Position numbers and translations under genes: made by a program. From Cocleimonas sp. (lineage in GTDB: Bacteria > Pseudomonadota > Gammaproteobacteria > Thiotrichales > Thiotrichaceae): a stretch of DNA of 64,000 bases. Below are positions 17,456-26,508 of the stretch, one piece after another (positions within the stretch are counted from its first letter, which is position 1; each line of letters starts with the position of its first letter). Below the pieces are notes generated by a model. That model did no database searches and had not been told where the DNA came from. It worked only from the letters and a program-made list of their open reading frames with translations. The DNA lies in the NCBI GenBank assembly GCA_021647365.1, contig JAKIUW010000007.1:1-64000 (forward strand), read 5' to 3'.

Positions 17456-19705
17456 ATGCAAATCACTGCCCCCGACATTTTCTCTTACCGCAAATTCTGG
17501 CCACACAAGTTCGGTACGGCCACTGTGTTGCCTATGTCGCGCGATGAAATGGATGATTTGGGCTGGGATTCTTGCGATATTATCATCGTTACGGGTGATG
17601 CCTATGTGGATCACCCTAGCTTTGGTATGGCAATTATCGGGCGACTATTAGAGTCACAAGGTTTTCGCGTGGGGATTATTTCACAGCCTGATTGGCGCTC
17701 GGCGGAAGATTTTTGCAAGCTCGGCAAGCCCAATTTATTCTACGGCATCGCCGCAGGCAATATGGATTCGATGGTGAATCATTACACTGCCGACCGTAAA
17801 CCACGCTCAGATGATGCCTACACCGCTGGCGCAAAAGCAGGCAAGCGCCCCAATCGTGCAACGGTTGTTTATGCACAACGCGCACGCGAAGCGTTTAAAG
17901 GTGTACCAGTGATTATCGGTGGCATTGAAGCAAGCTTGCGCCGTATTGCTCAATACGATTATTGGACAGAAAAAGTCAGGCGTTCAATTCTGCCTGATTC
18001 AAAAGCCGACATGTTGTTATTTGGCAATGCCGAACGCGCCATTGTAGAAGTCGCGCATCGCCTCGCAGCAGGCGAAAAAATTGGTGAGATTACCGATATT
18101 CGTGGCACAGCTTTTATGCGCCAAGGTATCCCTGAAGGTTGGACGTTAATTGATTCGACCGACATTGATGAAGTTGGATCGATAGAGCATCCCGATTCAA
18201 ATCCGTACATCGACACAACCAAAAGTAATGATTGCAAAAAGAATGATGAAGATGCATTAACCGAAGAGAAGCTTAATAGCACCGCTGCTAAAGTTATTCA
18301 TTTTCATGAGCGCCCGAAAAAACTAGATCGCACAACCACAGTTATCCGCCTGCCATCGCACAACCAAGTGGTTGATAGCAAAATATTATATGCACACGCC
18401 TCACGCGTGTTTCATCTAGAAACGAATCCCGGCAACGCCCGATCTTTAGTGCAAATGCACGGCAAACGTGATGTGTGGCTAAACCCACCCCCACAACCAT
18501 TGAGCGCGCCAGAATTTGATCGCTTGTTTGAAATGCCCTACACACGCAGACCGCACCCATCATACGGCGATTTAAAAATCCCTGCTTATGACATGATTAA
18601 GTTCTCCATCAATATCATGCGCGGCTGTTTTGGTGGCTGTACGTTTTGCTCGATTACCGAACACGAAGGGCGCATTATTCAAAGCCGTTCTGAAGATTCA
18701 GTGATTCGAGAAGTTGAAGCAATTCGTGATAATGTGCCAGAATTTACAGGCATAATTTCGGACTTAGGTGGGCCGACAGCAAATATGTACAGGCTATCGT
18801 GCAAGAGCAATAAAATTGAAGAATCCTGTCGTCGCTTGTCTTGTGTGTATCCTGGTATTTGTGAAAACCTCAACACTAATCACAAACCACTTACCAAACT
18901 CTATAAACGAGCGCGAAATGTTGAAGGTGTTAAACGCGTATTTATTGCATCAGGCTTACGTTATGATTTGGCCATTCGTGACCCCGAATATGTAAAAGAA
19001 TTAGTCACACACCATGTGGGAGGTCGCTTAAAGATAGCACCCGAACATACTGAAAAAAGTACATTATCAAGAATGATGAAGCCGCCGATCGGTAGCTACT
19101 ACCGCTTTAAAGAACTGTTTGAAAAATATTCAAAAGAAGCAGGCAAAGAGCAATACCTCATCCCTTATTTCATCTCATCACATCCCGGCACAACCGATGA
19201 AGACATGATGAATTTAGGGCTATGGCTAAAAGAAAACAAGTTCAAGCCCGACCAAGTGCAACAGTTTATCCCCACGCCAATGGCGTTGGCATCAGCGATG
19301 TATCACACCGGCGTAAACCCACTCAAAAAAGTAGGTTCAGACACAGAGCATATCGACACAGCCAAAACGGCAAAGACCAGAAAACTACACAAGGCATTCT
19401 TGCGCTATCACGACCCAGAAAACTGGCAAATTATTCGCAATGCCCTAAAACGCATGGGACGTGAAGATTTGATCGGAACAGGTAAAGAACACCTAGTGCC
19501 TGAATTTACCCCACGATTAGAAAAGCGAGGCGCCAAAGGAAGCAACAGCAACAAAGGCAATGATTTCCACCACAGAATCAAAAACAAAGCAGCGCAAGGT
19601 AAAAAGCGTGGAGCAGCGAGTGGGTTTAAAGGCAAACCTAAAAAGCGCTTGGGGCAGAACTCGGGAAACAAACAAACGAATAAACAGGCTAAGCATCGTC
19701 GCTAG
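17456..19705 (+). CDS. ygiQ: YgiQ family radical SAM protein
   Basis: This 749 aa protein is of the YgiQ/UPF0313 family. The N-terminal DUF3362-associated domain contains LGWDSCDIIIVTGDAYVDHP. The radical SAM cluster CX3CX2C is in MRGCFGGCTFCSITEHEG. A C-terminal tail rich in Lys, Gly and Arg follows EFTPRLEKRGAKG. Its reaction is not established to my knowledge. I chose the ATG at 17456 because E. coli YgiQ begins at this position; 17417 would add 13 residues. TATAAT at 17444-17449 lies just before the ATG, suggesting a leaderless or nearly leaderless mRNA. Confidence 0.93.
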   Translation: MQITAPDIFSYRKFWPHKFGTATVLPMSRDEMDDLGWDSCDIIIVTGDAYVDHPSFGMAIIGRLLESQGFRVGIISQPDWRSAEDFCKLGKPNLFYGIAAGNMDSMVNHYTADRKPRSDDAYTAGAKAGKRPNRATVVYAQRAREAFKGVPVIIGGIEASLRRIAQYDYWTEKVRRSILPDSKADMLLFGNAERAIVEVAHRLAAGEKIGEITDIRGTAFMRQGIPEGWTLIDSTDIDEVGSIEHPDSNPYIDTTKSNDCKKNDEDALTEEKLNSTAAKVIHFHERPKKLDRTTTVIRLPSHNQVVDSKILYAHASRVFHLETNPGNARSLVQMHGKRDVWLNPPPQPLSAPEFDRLFEMPYTRRPHPSYGDLKIPAYDMIKFSINIMRGCFGGCTFCSITEHEGRIIQSRSEDSVIREVEAIRDNVPEFTGIISDLGGPTANMYRLSCKSNKIEESCRRLSCVYPGICENLNTNHKPLTKLYKRARNVEGVKRVFIASGLRYDLAIRDPEYVKELVTHHVGGRLKIAPEHTEKSTLSRMMKPPIGSYYRFKELFEKYSKEAGKEQYLIPYFISSHPGTTDEDMMNLGLWLKENKFKPDQVQQFIPTPMALASAMYHTGVNPLKKVGSDTEHIDTAKTAKTRKLHKAFLRYHDPENWQIIRNALKRMGREDLIGTGKEHLVPEFTPRLEKRGAKGSNSNKGNDFHHRIKNKAAQGKKRGAASGFKGKPKKRLGQNSGNKQTNKQAKHRR

Positions 19706-19712
19706 ATTGTTT

Positions 19713-19747
19713 GCCCTCTCGACCTAACAGAGAGAGAGGAAGTGTTT
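19713..19747 (+). terminator. Weak hairpin plus T-tract after ygiQ
   Basis: CCTCTC (19715-19720) can pair with GAGAGG (19734-19739), followed shortly by GTGTTTTTT. The stem is short, so this is a tentative terminator for ygiQ. Confidence 0.35.
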
Positions 19748-19749
19748 TT

Positions 19750-19776
19750 TGCCACGGAAGCACACGGAAGAAAAAT
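19750..19776 (+). repeat. GCCACGGAA-type repeat, copy 1
   Basis: GCCACGGAAGCACACGGAAG is one of several GCCACGGAA repeats in the window (also 37343, 45576, 51732 and inverted at 51846). Similar repeats are scattered in many proteobacterial genomes. No coding capacity. Confidence 0.65.
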
Positions 19777-19869
19777 GATTTCTAAAGCACAGCTTATCTG
19801 ATTAATTATTAATAAAACCCACTTCACGCTATAATCTCAAGTAATAAAAGAATAATAAATATAATCAAC

Positions 19870-21735
19870 ATGGCCAAGTTAATTCCCGCTATCAGCTCAT
19901 GCCTTGATAAGATGCAAGCTGGTGAAAAGCGTTTTGCTAGAAGATTGGAACAATTACTAGATGATGACTACCTGTGTTGGTATGAAGTCCCCGTGGGTAA
20001 GCGACAACGATATACTGATTTTGTAATCCTACACCCAGCTCGTGGATTATTATTGCTAGAAGTCAAAGATTGGAGGATTGATACTATTGTTGATCTTGAT
20101 CCTAAGAGCATTACAATCAACACACCAACTGGTCAAAAAACAACACCTAATCCAGTTCAGCAAGCGCGTGAATGTACCTACGCTCTTATAAATGAACTTC
20201 AGGAAGACCCTCAGCTTATACATAAAACAGGAAAATATAAAGGTAATCTAGTTTCCCCATGGGGCTTTGGTGTTGTCCTTAGCAACATCACTCGCAAGCA
20301 GTTTAATGATTCAGGCTTCTCTGGTGTCATAAAGCCACATCTAGTAATTTGCAAGGATGAAATGACAGAAAGTGCAGAATCAGAAGAATTTCAAAAACGC
20401 CTTTGGGATATGTTTAACTACCAGTTTGCACATCCCTTATCCCTCCCACAAATTGATCGCATACGCTGGCATTTATACCCAGAAGTTAGAATTGGTTCAG
20501 GCATTCAAACAGATTTATTTGCAACTACAGCAAATGATAAACTTTCAAATACAAAAAAAGTAATCCCTGAAATTATTAAAGTCATGGATATGCAGCAAGA
20601 ACAACTTGCAAGAAGCATCGGCAATGGTCATAGAGTAATTCATGGTGTAGCAGGTTCAGGAAAAACATTGATTCTTGGCTATCGTAGCCTATATCTCGCT
20701 CAAACATTAGATAAACCCATATTGGTACTTTGCTACAACATCACACTTGCTGCACACCTCCGGCAAATGATGATTGATAATGGTGTAGAAGATAAAGTAA
20801 ACGTCTATCACTTTCATGATTGGTGTGGCGAACAGTTAAGGCTCTACAATATTGATAAACCTGCTGAAAGAAGCATAAAGTACGTGGATAAGCTCGTTGG
20901 AACGGTTATCGAAGCAACAGAGAAAGGTCATATTCCCAAAGGGCAATATGGAGCTATCATGATTGATGAAGGTCATGACTTCCAACCAGAATGGCTTAAA
21001 TTAATTACAAGCATGATCAACCCAGAGACTGACTCTTTGCTCTTGCTATATGATGATGCTCAATCACTTTATAACAAAAATAAACTCGATTTCAGCCTTT
21101 CTAGTGTAGGTATTCAAGCACGAGGAAGAACTACAGTTTTACGTGTGAATTATCGTAATACCGATGAAATCATTAACTTTGCCTACCACTTTGCAAACAA
21201 GTACTTTAAATCTAAAGAGAGTGATGATGACCATATTCCACTTATAGAACCTAAAACAGCGGGTAGAAAGGGAAAAGCACCATCAGTAGGGTTATTTAAA
21301 AGCTTCAATGAAGAAATAAAACGTATCATTTTTGTCTTCAAGCACCTCAATAAAACACAAGGATATGCGTGGTCAGATATGTGTGTGACCTATCGAAATA
21401 AAGATTTAGGTAAACAAATTCAACTCGCCTTTATTAATGAAGGTATTCCTAGCCAGTGGCTTAATAACTCAAAAAATAAAAAGAAATACAACTCATCTGA
21501 TGACAGCGTAACTATTATGACCATGCATAGTAGTAAGGGACTTGAGTTTCCTATAGTTGCCGTTTCTGGTGTTGGCTTTTTACCGAGCAAAAAAGCGAAA
21601 AAAGTCGATGAAGCTAAGCTTCTTTATGTTGCGATGACACGCTCAACGGATAAATTACTGATTACAAGCAGTGATAATAATGAGTTTTTTTGTGATCTAA
21701 TGAAAGTAGAAGAATCCCAGATTGAAAGCGTTTAG
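19870..21735 (+). CDS. NERD-domain UvrD/Rep-like superfamily 1 helicase
   Basis: This 621 aa two-part protein begins with a NERD (nuclease-related) domain in residues 10-180, containing RYTDFVILHPARGLLLLEVKDW; the D and EVK residues match the restriction-like nuclease core. A UvrD-type motor follows: Walker A VAGSGKTL, motif II MIDEGHDFQPEW, motif III LLLYDDAQSLY, then VTIMTMHSSKGLEF and LLYVAMTRSTDKLLIT. NERD-helicases occur in accessory regions and some are linked to phage defence, but this one stands alone. A TATAAT lies at 19830-19835. Flanked by repeats on both sides; possibly acquired. Confidence 0.88.
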   Translation: MAKLIPAISSCLDKMQAGEKRFARRLEQLLDDDYLCWYEVPVGKRQRYTDFVILHPARGLLLLEVKDWRIDTIVDLDPKSITINTPTGQKTTPNPVQQARECTYALINELQEDPQLIHKTGKYKGNLVSPWGFGVVLSNITRKQFNDSGFSGVIKPHLVICKDEMTESAESEEFQKRLWDMFNYQFAHPLSLPQIDRIRWHLYPEVRIGSGIQTDLFATTANDKLSNTKKVIPEIIKVMDMQQEQLARSIGNGHRVIHGVAGSGKTLILGYRSLYLAQTLDKPILVLCYNITLAAHLRQMMIDNGVEDKVNVYHFHDWCGEQLRLYNIDKPAERSIKYVDKLVGTVIEATEKGHIPKGQYGAIMIDEGHDFQPEWLKLITSMINPETDSLLLLYDDAQSLYNKNKLDFSLSSVGIQARGRTTVLRVNYRNTDEIINFAYHFANKYFKSKESDDDHIPLIEPKTAGRKGKAPSVGLFKSFNEEIKRIIFVFKHLNKTQGYAWSDMCVTYRNKDLGKQIQLAFINEGIPSQWLNNSKNKKKYNSSDDSVTIMTMHSSKGLEFPIVAVSGVGFLPSKKAKKVDEAKLLYVAMTRSTDKLLITSSDNNEFFCDLMKVEESQIESV

Positions 21736-21785
21736 CTGGGGAAAGTCAAACCTTGCCACATAGCCACTCAAAGACTATTTTTTAT

Positions 21786-21812
21786 AGCACACCCCCACAC
21801 TTTTACATGATG
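21786..21812 (+). repeat. C7 repeat, single copy, degenerate C tract
   Basis: AGCACACCCCCACACTTTTA then CATGATG, at the convergent junction between the NERD-helicase and EamA genes. The C tract is interrupted compared with other copies. Confidence 0.75.
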
Positions 21813-21838
21813 CTTTAGCTTTTAAAGAAACCCACACC

Positions 21839-22702
21839 TCAGGATGAACCCCGAACCATAAAACAAGCATGAATCATCAGCGTAATCATAATAACCCCAC
21901 CCCCGATAATCACATGCATCGTAGGCGCTTCGCTTAAAAATATCCATGCTAAATAAGCCCCAAAGACTGTTTCCAGCGGCATGATCATCCCTACTTCTGC
22001 GGCGGGCATATAGCGCGGACCTAATGTGATCAATGAAAAAGCCAGCGTTACCACCAAGCCCATCAACAATAAATAAGGAACTGCTGGGGCTTCTAATAAC
22101 AATGGGCTTGCTGTTAAAGCAATCATAATTGCAGCAATCGCTGACGTTGTTAGCCCTGCAATCGCCATCGCTGGCACCATATTGATCTTTTTAGCTTGGC
22201 GCGTAAGGGTGAAATTAATTGCCAATAACAATGCCGTCGCCAATGCAGCCATATCTCCCCAAAACCCACCATGCTTAAAACTATCAAACATAATCGCAGC
22301 AGTTGCAGCGATGATAATGAACATCGTTATCCATGTCCTTAAGTTGGTTTTTTCTTTAAGGAACACCCAGCTTAACAAAGCTGAAAATACAGGTGAAATA
22401 CTGATGATAACCAAAGCGTTAGCAATGCTCGTGTATTGAATGGCTGTTACAAAAAATATCGTGCTCCAACCAAAAAGAAAACCCAGTAATATTCCGCGTT
22501 TCCCAATATTGGCAAATTGTCGGATAGTTGTACTACGATAGCTTAAGAAAACAATTATCGTAATACCCAGCGCAAAGAGTAGTCCGCGCCAAAAAAGAAT
22601 CGTCCACGTATCAGAATTGGCAAGGCGTATTAATAGTGCATCAGGGCTTAATATAAATACGCCCAATACGGTTATGAGCAGGCCTTTTAGATGTTGAGAC
22701 AT
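21839..22702 (-). CDS. EamA/DMT-family transporter
   Basis: This 287 aa inner-membrane protein has ten predicted hydrophobic helices in two EamA repeats, starting MSQHLKGLLITVLGVFILSP. The second repeat includes LGPRYMPAAEVGMIMPLETVFGAYLAWIFL, a typical DMT pattern. Substrate unknown; family members export metabolites or amino acids. It is an intact relative of the frameshifted gene at 16461-17322, although the two are not close copies by eye. Confidence 0.88.
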   Translation of the reverse strand: MSQHLKGLLITVLGVFILSPDALLIRLANSDTWTILFWRGLLFALGITIIVFLSYRSTTIRQFANIGKRGILLGFLFGWSTIFFVTAIQYTSIANALVIISISPVFSALLSWVFLKEKTNLRTWITMFIIIAATAAIMFDSFKHGGFWGDMAALATALLLAINFTLTRQAKKINMVPAMAIAGLTTSAIAAIMIALTASPLLLEAPAVPYLLLMGLVVTLAFSLITLGPRYMPAAEVGMIMPLETVFGAYLAWIFLSEAPTMHVIIGGGVIMITLMIHACFMVRGSS

Positions 22703-22965
22703 TAATTCGTTCTACTTTATAGTCGCTAAAGAGAGCGATTCTAACTAAAAGCTATTTTAAATGCGTTTTATTTTCAATAAAGAGTGAATTAATTGAAACT
22801 ACTGCTTGTATCATGGCGGAGATTCTCATAAAATGTCGCGTTCTTTGAAACAGGTCGCTTTGATGTAATTTCAAGCTTTCTGATTTAAACCAAAATTAAG
22901 ATTGTTGATTAGCTAAGGCTTATTAACAGTTATAGAATATACACCTTCATTTCTGGAGAATTGAA

Positions 22966-23397
22966 ATGGGAACAACAGTTAGTGCAAAACCTGCTGAAGT
23001 AAAACGCGATTGGTTTGTAGTAGATGCAGACGGCAAAACATTAGGTCGTCTTGCAAGTCAAGTTGCTCATCGTTTACGCGGCAAGCATAAACCTACATTC
23101 ACACCTCACGTAGATACAGGTGATTACATCGTTATCATTAATGCTGAGAAAATCCGTGTAACGGGTAATAAAGCAAAAGATAAAATGTACTACAGAAGTA
23201 CAGGTTACATTGGTAACTTAAAATCAACTAACTTTGAAAAGTTAATTGCACACAAGCCTGAGCGCGTTCTTGAGCTTGCGGTAAAAGGCATGCTACCTAA
23301 AGGTCCTTTAGGACGTGACATGTACAGAAAATTAAAAGTATACGCTGGTACAGAGCATAATCATCACGCTCAACAGCCTATCGCTTTAGAACTGTAA
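22966..23397 (+). CDS. rplM: 50S ribosomal protein L13
   Basis: L13 (143 aa) is an early 50S assembly protein. Recognisable segments are WFVVDADGKTLGRLASQVA, LRGKHKPTFTPHVDTGDYI and GMLPKGPLGRDMYRKLKVY. The start ATG follows CTGGAGAATTGAA. It is followed 27 bp later by rpsI, the conserved rplM-rpsI operon. The 260 bp upstream probably hold the promoter and an L13 autoregulatory leader, but I cannot point to a defined structure. Confidence 0.97.
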   Translation: MGTTVSAKPAEVKRDWFVVDADGKTLGRLASQVAHRLRGKHKPTFTPHVDTGDYIVIINAEKIRVTGNKAKDKMYYRSTGYIGNLKSTNFEKLIAHKPERVLELAVKGMLPKGPLGRDMYRKLKVYAGTEHNHHAQQPIALEL

Positions 23398-23424
23398 TAA
23401 ATAAGAAATTAGAGAAATACTATA

Positions 23425-23817
23425 ATGGCAACTACTACATATTATGGAACAGGTCGACGCAAGTCATCTACCGCTCGTGTATTTATGAGCAAAGGATCAG
23501 GCGTGATTGTTATTAATAAACTTCCACTTGAAGAATACTTCGGTCGTGAAACGGCTCACATGATCCTAAAGCAACCGCTTGTTACTACAGAAAATGATAA
23601 GAACTTTGACTTTATGGTCACAGTAAAAGGTGGTGGAGATAGTGGTCAAGCTGGCGCGATTCGCCTTGGTATTTCAAGAGCATTACTAAAGTATGACGAA
23701 GGTCTACGTGGAACACTAAAGAAAGCAGGGTTTTTGACACGTGATGCACGTAAAGTTGAAAGAAAGAAAGTGGGTTTGCACAAAGCACGTCGTGCAACTC
23801 AGTTCTCAAAGCGTTAA
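23425..23817 (+). CDS. rpsI: 30S ribosomal protein S9
   Basis: S9 (130 aa) has a C-terminal tail that reaches the P-site tRNA. Family landmarks are YYGTGRRKSSTARVFM, VTVKGGGDSGQAGAIRLGISRAL and the conserved basic end KKAGFLTRDARKVERKKVG through RRATQFSKR. It is second in the rplM-rpsI operon and is followed by a strong terminator. Confidence 0.97.
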   Translation: MATTTYYGTGRRKSSTARVFMSKGSGVIVINKLPLEEYFGRETAHMILKQPLVTTENDKNFDFMVTVKGGGDSGQAGAIRLGISRALLKYDEGLRGTLKKAGFLTRDARKVERKKVGLHKARRATQFSKR

Positions 23818-23832
23818 TTTTTTCGCTTTCAG

Positions 23833-23867
23833 AAAAGCCACCGACTTCGTACGGTGGCTTTTTTTTG
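23833..23867 (+). terminator. Rho-independent terminator of rplM-rpsI
   Basis: AAAGCCACCG pairs with CGGTGGCTTT around ACTTCGTA and is followed by eight T. It is a textbook intrinsic terminator 15 bp after the rpsI stop. Confidence 0.93.
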
Positions 23868-24002
23868 CCAATTTTTCAGCACCCTATTCCCACTAACAAT
23901 ATTTTATCCCTGTCACATAAGGTCAATAGACATCTCTCAAGATGCCACTATAATGCGCTGAAAAATTAAAAATGCACTGAAAAATATATTTGGATAACGA
24001 CT

Positions 24003-24779
24003 ATGAGCAAGCTAGAAGCACTAATTTTTGATGTTGATGGAACATTAGCAGACACAGAAAGAGACGGACACCGCGTCGCCTTTAATCAAGCATTTGATGA
24101 AGCAGGCCTTGACTGGGATTGGACTGTCGAGCTTTATGGTGAATTACTTCAAGTCACAGGTGGTAAAGAACGTATCCGTTTATACGTTGAAAAATTCTTA
24201 AAAGACTTTGAGCTTGATGAAGAGCTTTTTAAAGACCTAGCAGAGTTTGCCGCGCGTTTGCACAAACGTAAAACCCACTTTTATTTAGAACTTTTACAGT
24301 CAGGCGCAATTCCATTACGCCCTGGCGTAGAGCGCCTCATTAATGAAGCTAGAGAAGCAGGTTTACGCCTAGCAATCTCAACCACGACTACACCCGCCAA
24401 TGTAACTTACTTACTTTCAGCAACGCTGGGCAAAGAATCTATCGATTGGTTTGAAGTGATAGCCGCAGGCGATATCGTCCCAGCCAAAAAGCCTGCCCCT
24501 GATATTTACACATGGGCAATGGAACAAATGAATATCAAACCAGAAAATTGCTTAGCTTTTGAAGATTCACTCAATGGCGTAAAGTCATCTTTAGCGGCAA
24601 ACCTAAAAACATTAATCACCGTGAACGGCTACACCAAGGACGATGATTTTTCTGGTGCTGTACTGGTACTAGACCAATACGGCGAGCCAAATGCGCCTTT
24701 CAAAGTGCTAGACGGTGATGCAGGTGATTTCAGCCATGTGAATGTTGCCATGCTAAAAATGCTACATGAGCAAACCTAG
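24003..24779 (+). CDS. CbbY-like HAD hydrolase
   Basis: This 258 aa HAD-IA phosphatase resembles CbbY, the family of sugar-bisphosphate phosphatases found with RuBisCO genes that remove xylulose-1,5-bisphosphate. Motif I is LIFDVDGTLADTERDGHR, where the T-E-R after the Asp-rich motif is CbbY-typical. Motif II is LAISTTTTPANV, the Lys is in PAKKPAPDIYTW and motif IV is CLAFEDSLNGVKSS. Its end overlaps truB by 14 bp, so the two are translationally linked. No RuBisCO genes are in the window, so autotrophy is only hinted at. Confidence 0.8.
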   Translation: MSKLEALIFDVDGTLADTERDGHRVAFNQAFDEAGLDWDWTVELYGELLQVTGGKERIRLYVEKFLKDFELDEELFKDLAEFAARLHKRKTHFYLELLQSGAIPLRPGVERLINEAREAGLRLAISTTTTPANVTYLLSATLGKESIDWFEVIAAGDIVPAKKPAPDIYTWAMEQMNIKPENCLAFEDSLNGVKSSLAANLKTLITVNGYTKDDDFSGAVLVLDQYGEPNAPFKVLDGDAGDFSHVNVAMLKMLHEQT

Positions 24780-25680
24780 ATCCCGAAAAGGCAATGATGT
24801 CGATGGTATTTTACTGCTCGACAAGCCTTTAGGCAGAAGCTCCAACTCTGCTCTGCAAAAAGTCCGCTATTTATTTAATGCAAAAAAAGCAGGTCATACC
24901 GGTAGCCTTGACCCACTCGCCACAGGCGTTCTTCCCATTTGTTTTGGACAAGCCAGCAAAGTGTCTGCCTATCTACTCGATTCTGATAAGCGCTACATCT
25001 TCACCGCACAACTTGGCGAGACAACAACCACAGGCGACAAAGAAGGTGATATTTTAGAAACTCGTGAAGTTAGTAAATTTAGCAAAGAACAAGTCGAAGC
25101 TGTATTAGAAAAATTCAGAGGTGGCATTGAGCAAATTCCACCCATGCACTCCGCCCTCAAACATAACGGACAGCCACTCTACAAACTCGCGCGCCAAGGG
25201 ATAGAAATTGAGCGAAAAGCGCGCAGCATCACGATTCACGAACTAACCCTACTCAGTCAAACCGAAGACACAATTACCGTGGACGCACATTGTAGCAAAG
25301 GCACTTATATTCGTACTCTCGCGCAAGATATTGGCGAAGCCCTTGGTTTTGGCGCACACCTCAGCATGTTAAGGCGCACCAATGTTTCACCTTTTGACTG
25401 TAGTAAACTCTACACGATTGAAGATATTGAAGAACTAGCAGAAACAAACAAACTCGCAGACACCCTACTCCCCATCGATAGCGCACTGATTAAACTGCCA
25501 TCAATTGTATTAAACGATGAAGAAGCCAAGCGCATTCAAAATGGATTAAAGGTTTCACGCAGAGATATACCGACAAGCGATATGATACGAATGTACTTAG
25601 AGAATAAAGTATTTATAGGGATTGGGCGCTATTCAAGCGATCATCAGTTAGCAGCTAAACGTATTATGCAAATAAACTAA
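24766..25680 (+). CDS. truB: tRNA pseudouridine-55 synthase TruB
   Basis: TruB (304 aa) makes pseudouridine 55 in the T-loop of tRNAs. The catalytic Asp lies in HTGSLDPLATGVLPICFG. The GILLLDKPLGRSSN start and the KGTYIRTLAQDIGEALG motif are family hallmarks, and the C-terminal region is the PUA-like part. It normally follows rbfA, but here a CbbY-like gene overlaps its start. rpsO and pnp follow as usual, separated by an inverted C7 repeat. Confidence 0.95.
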   Translation: MSKPRSRKGNDVDGILLLDKPLGRSSNSALQKVRYLFNAKKAGHTGSLDPLATGVLPICFGQASKVSAYLLDSDKRYIFTAQLGETTTTGDKEGDILETREVSKFSKEQVEAVLEKFRGGIEQIPPMHSALKHNGQPLYKLARQGIEIERKARSITIHELTLLSQTEDTITVDAHCSKGTYIRTLAQDIGEALGFGAHLSMLRRTNVSPFDCSKLYTIEDIEELAETNKLADTLLPIDSALIKLPSIVLNDEEAKRIQNGLKVSRRDIPTSDMIRMYLENKVFIGIGRYSSDHQLAAKRIMQIN

Positions 25681-25708
25681 ATAGCAGATTCAGCATTACT
25701 ATCTGTAG

Positions 25709-25771
25709 AAGTACACCCCCTTAGTTTTACATGGTTAATTAATCATCATGTAAAACTAGGGGGGTGTACTT
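25709..25771. repeat. C7 repeat, inverted pair of the TAG type (GTACAC arms)
   Basis: The left arm AAGTACACCCCCTTAGTTTT and the matching right arm flank a short spacer. Both arms carry GTACAC/GTGTAC rather than GCACAC/GTGTGC, and both are of the CTAGTTTT type. The one arm mismatch is C to T, still a G-U pair in RNA. The pair lies between truB and rpsO and may terminate truB transcription. Confidence 0.88.
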
Positions 25772-25962
25772 TATTATTAAACTGATAATAAACGTGAAAT
25801 AAAGCCTAAAAATCAATATGATTTATTACCACCCATCCCTTTAGCGTGTTACAATGCGCGCCTTTACATATAGTCATTTTTATGGCTATTTTATCAACCC
25901 AATCTACTTTTACATTTTCATTATTTTGTAACTGTTAGGTACTTATCTGGAACTTAGGAACT

Positions 25963-26232
25963 ATGTCTCTGAACGCAGAAACTAAAGCGAAAATCGTAGC
26001 TGAATATCGCTTGTCAGACACTGACACCGGGTCTTCGGAGGTGCAGGTTGCGCTATTAACAGCGAACATCAAGCATCTTACGGAGCATTTTAAAACACAC
26101 ATTCACGATCACCACTCACGCCGTGGCTTATTGAGAATGGTTAACCAGCGCCGCAAGCTTCTTGACTACTTAAAGCGTACTGAATTAACGCGCTATCAAG
26201 AATTGATCAAAAGCCTCGGCCTACGTCGTTAA
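25963..26232 (+). CDS. rpsO: 30S ribosomal protein S15
   Basis: S15 (89 aa) binds the 16S rRNA central domain. Conserved stretches are DTGSSEVQVALLTANIKHLT and HHSRRGLLRMVNQRRKLLDYL. In many bacteria S15 represses its own translation through a leader pseudoknot. The leader here is long but I did not resolve such a structure. It is followed by its own terminator and then pnp. Confidence 0.97.
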   Translation: MSLNAETKAKIVAEYRLSDTDTGSSEVQVALLTANIKHLTEHFKTHIHDHHSRRGLLRMVNQRRKLLDYLKRTELTRYQELIKSLGLRR

Positions 26233-26244
26233 ATTGATTTATTA

Positions 26245-26270
26245 AACACCGCACTTGTGCGGTGTTTTTG
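26245..26270 (+). terminator. Rho-independent terminator of rpsO
   Basis: AACACCGCAC pairs with GTGCGGTGTT across a minimal loop and is followed by TTTTT, 13 bp after the rpsO stop. As in E. coli, it separates rpsO from pnp. Confidence 0.92.
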
Positions 26271-26375
26271 TTTATTCTTCACAAACCCAATCACGTTTTA
26301 GGTTGTTTATAAAAGCCTTATTTTATATTTGAGAAGCCTTCTATAAACATCCTTCGTGATATTACAATTAAACCT

Positions 26376-26493
26376 GACTGCTCAGATTGCTTCTAAAAGC
26401 CGTCAGACCAAGGCGAAAAAAATGAAGTTTACAAGTGTAAATGAGTTTTTTTCAACGAAGGTATGGCAGATTTTAGGAGTGAGCTGAGTAGTC
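26376..26493. repeat. Palindromic GACTGCTCAG element, copy 2, in the pnp leader
   Basis: This 118 bp element begins GACTGCTCAGATTGCTTCTA and ends with the near-inverse TTTTAGGAGTGAGCTGAGTA. The interior AGTTTACAAGTGTAAATGAG is shared with copy 1 at 1303. It ends 15 bp before the pnp start codon, so it makes up most of the pnp 5' leader as a long stem. Confidence 0.72.
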
Positions 26494-26508
26494 TAAAAGG
26501 AAACTAAT

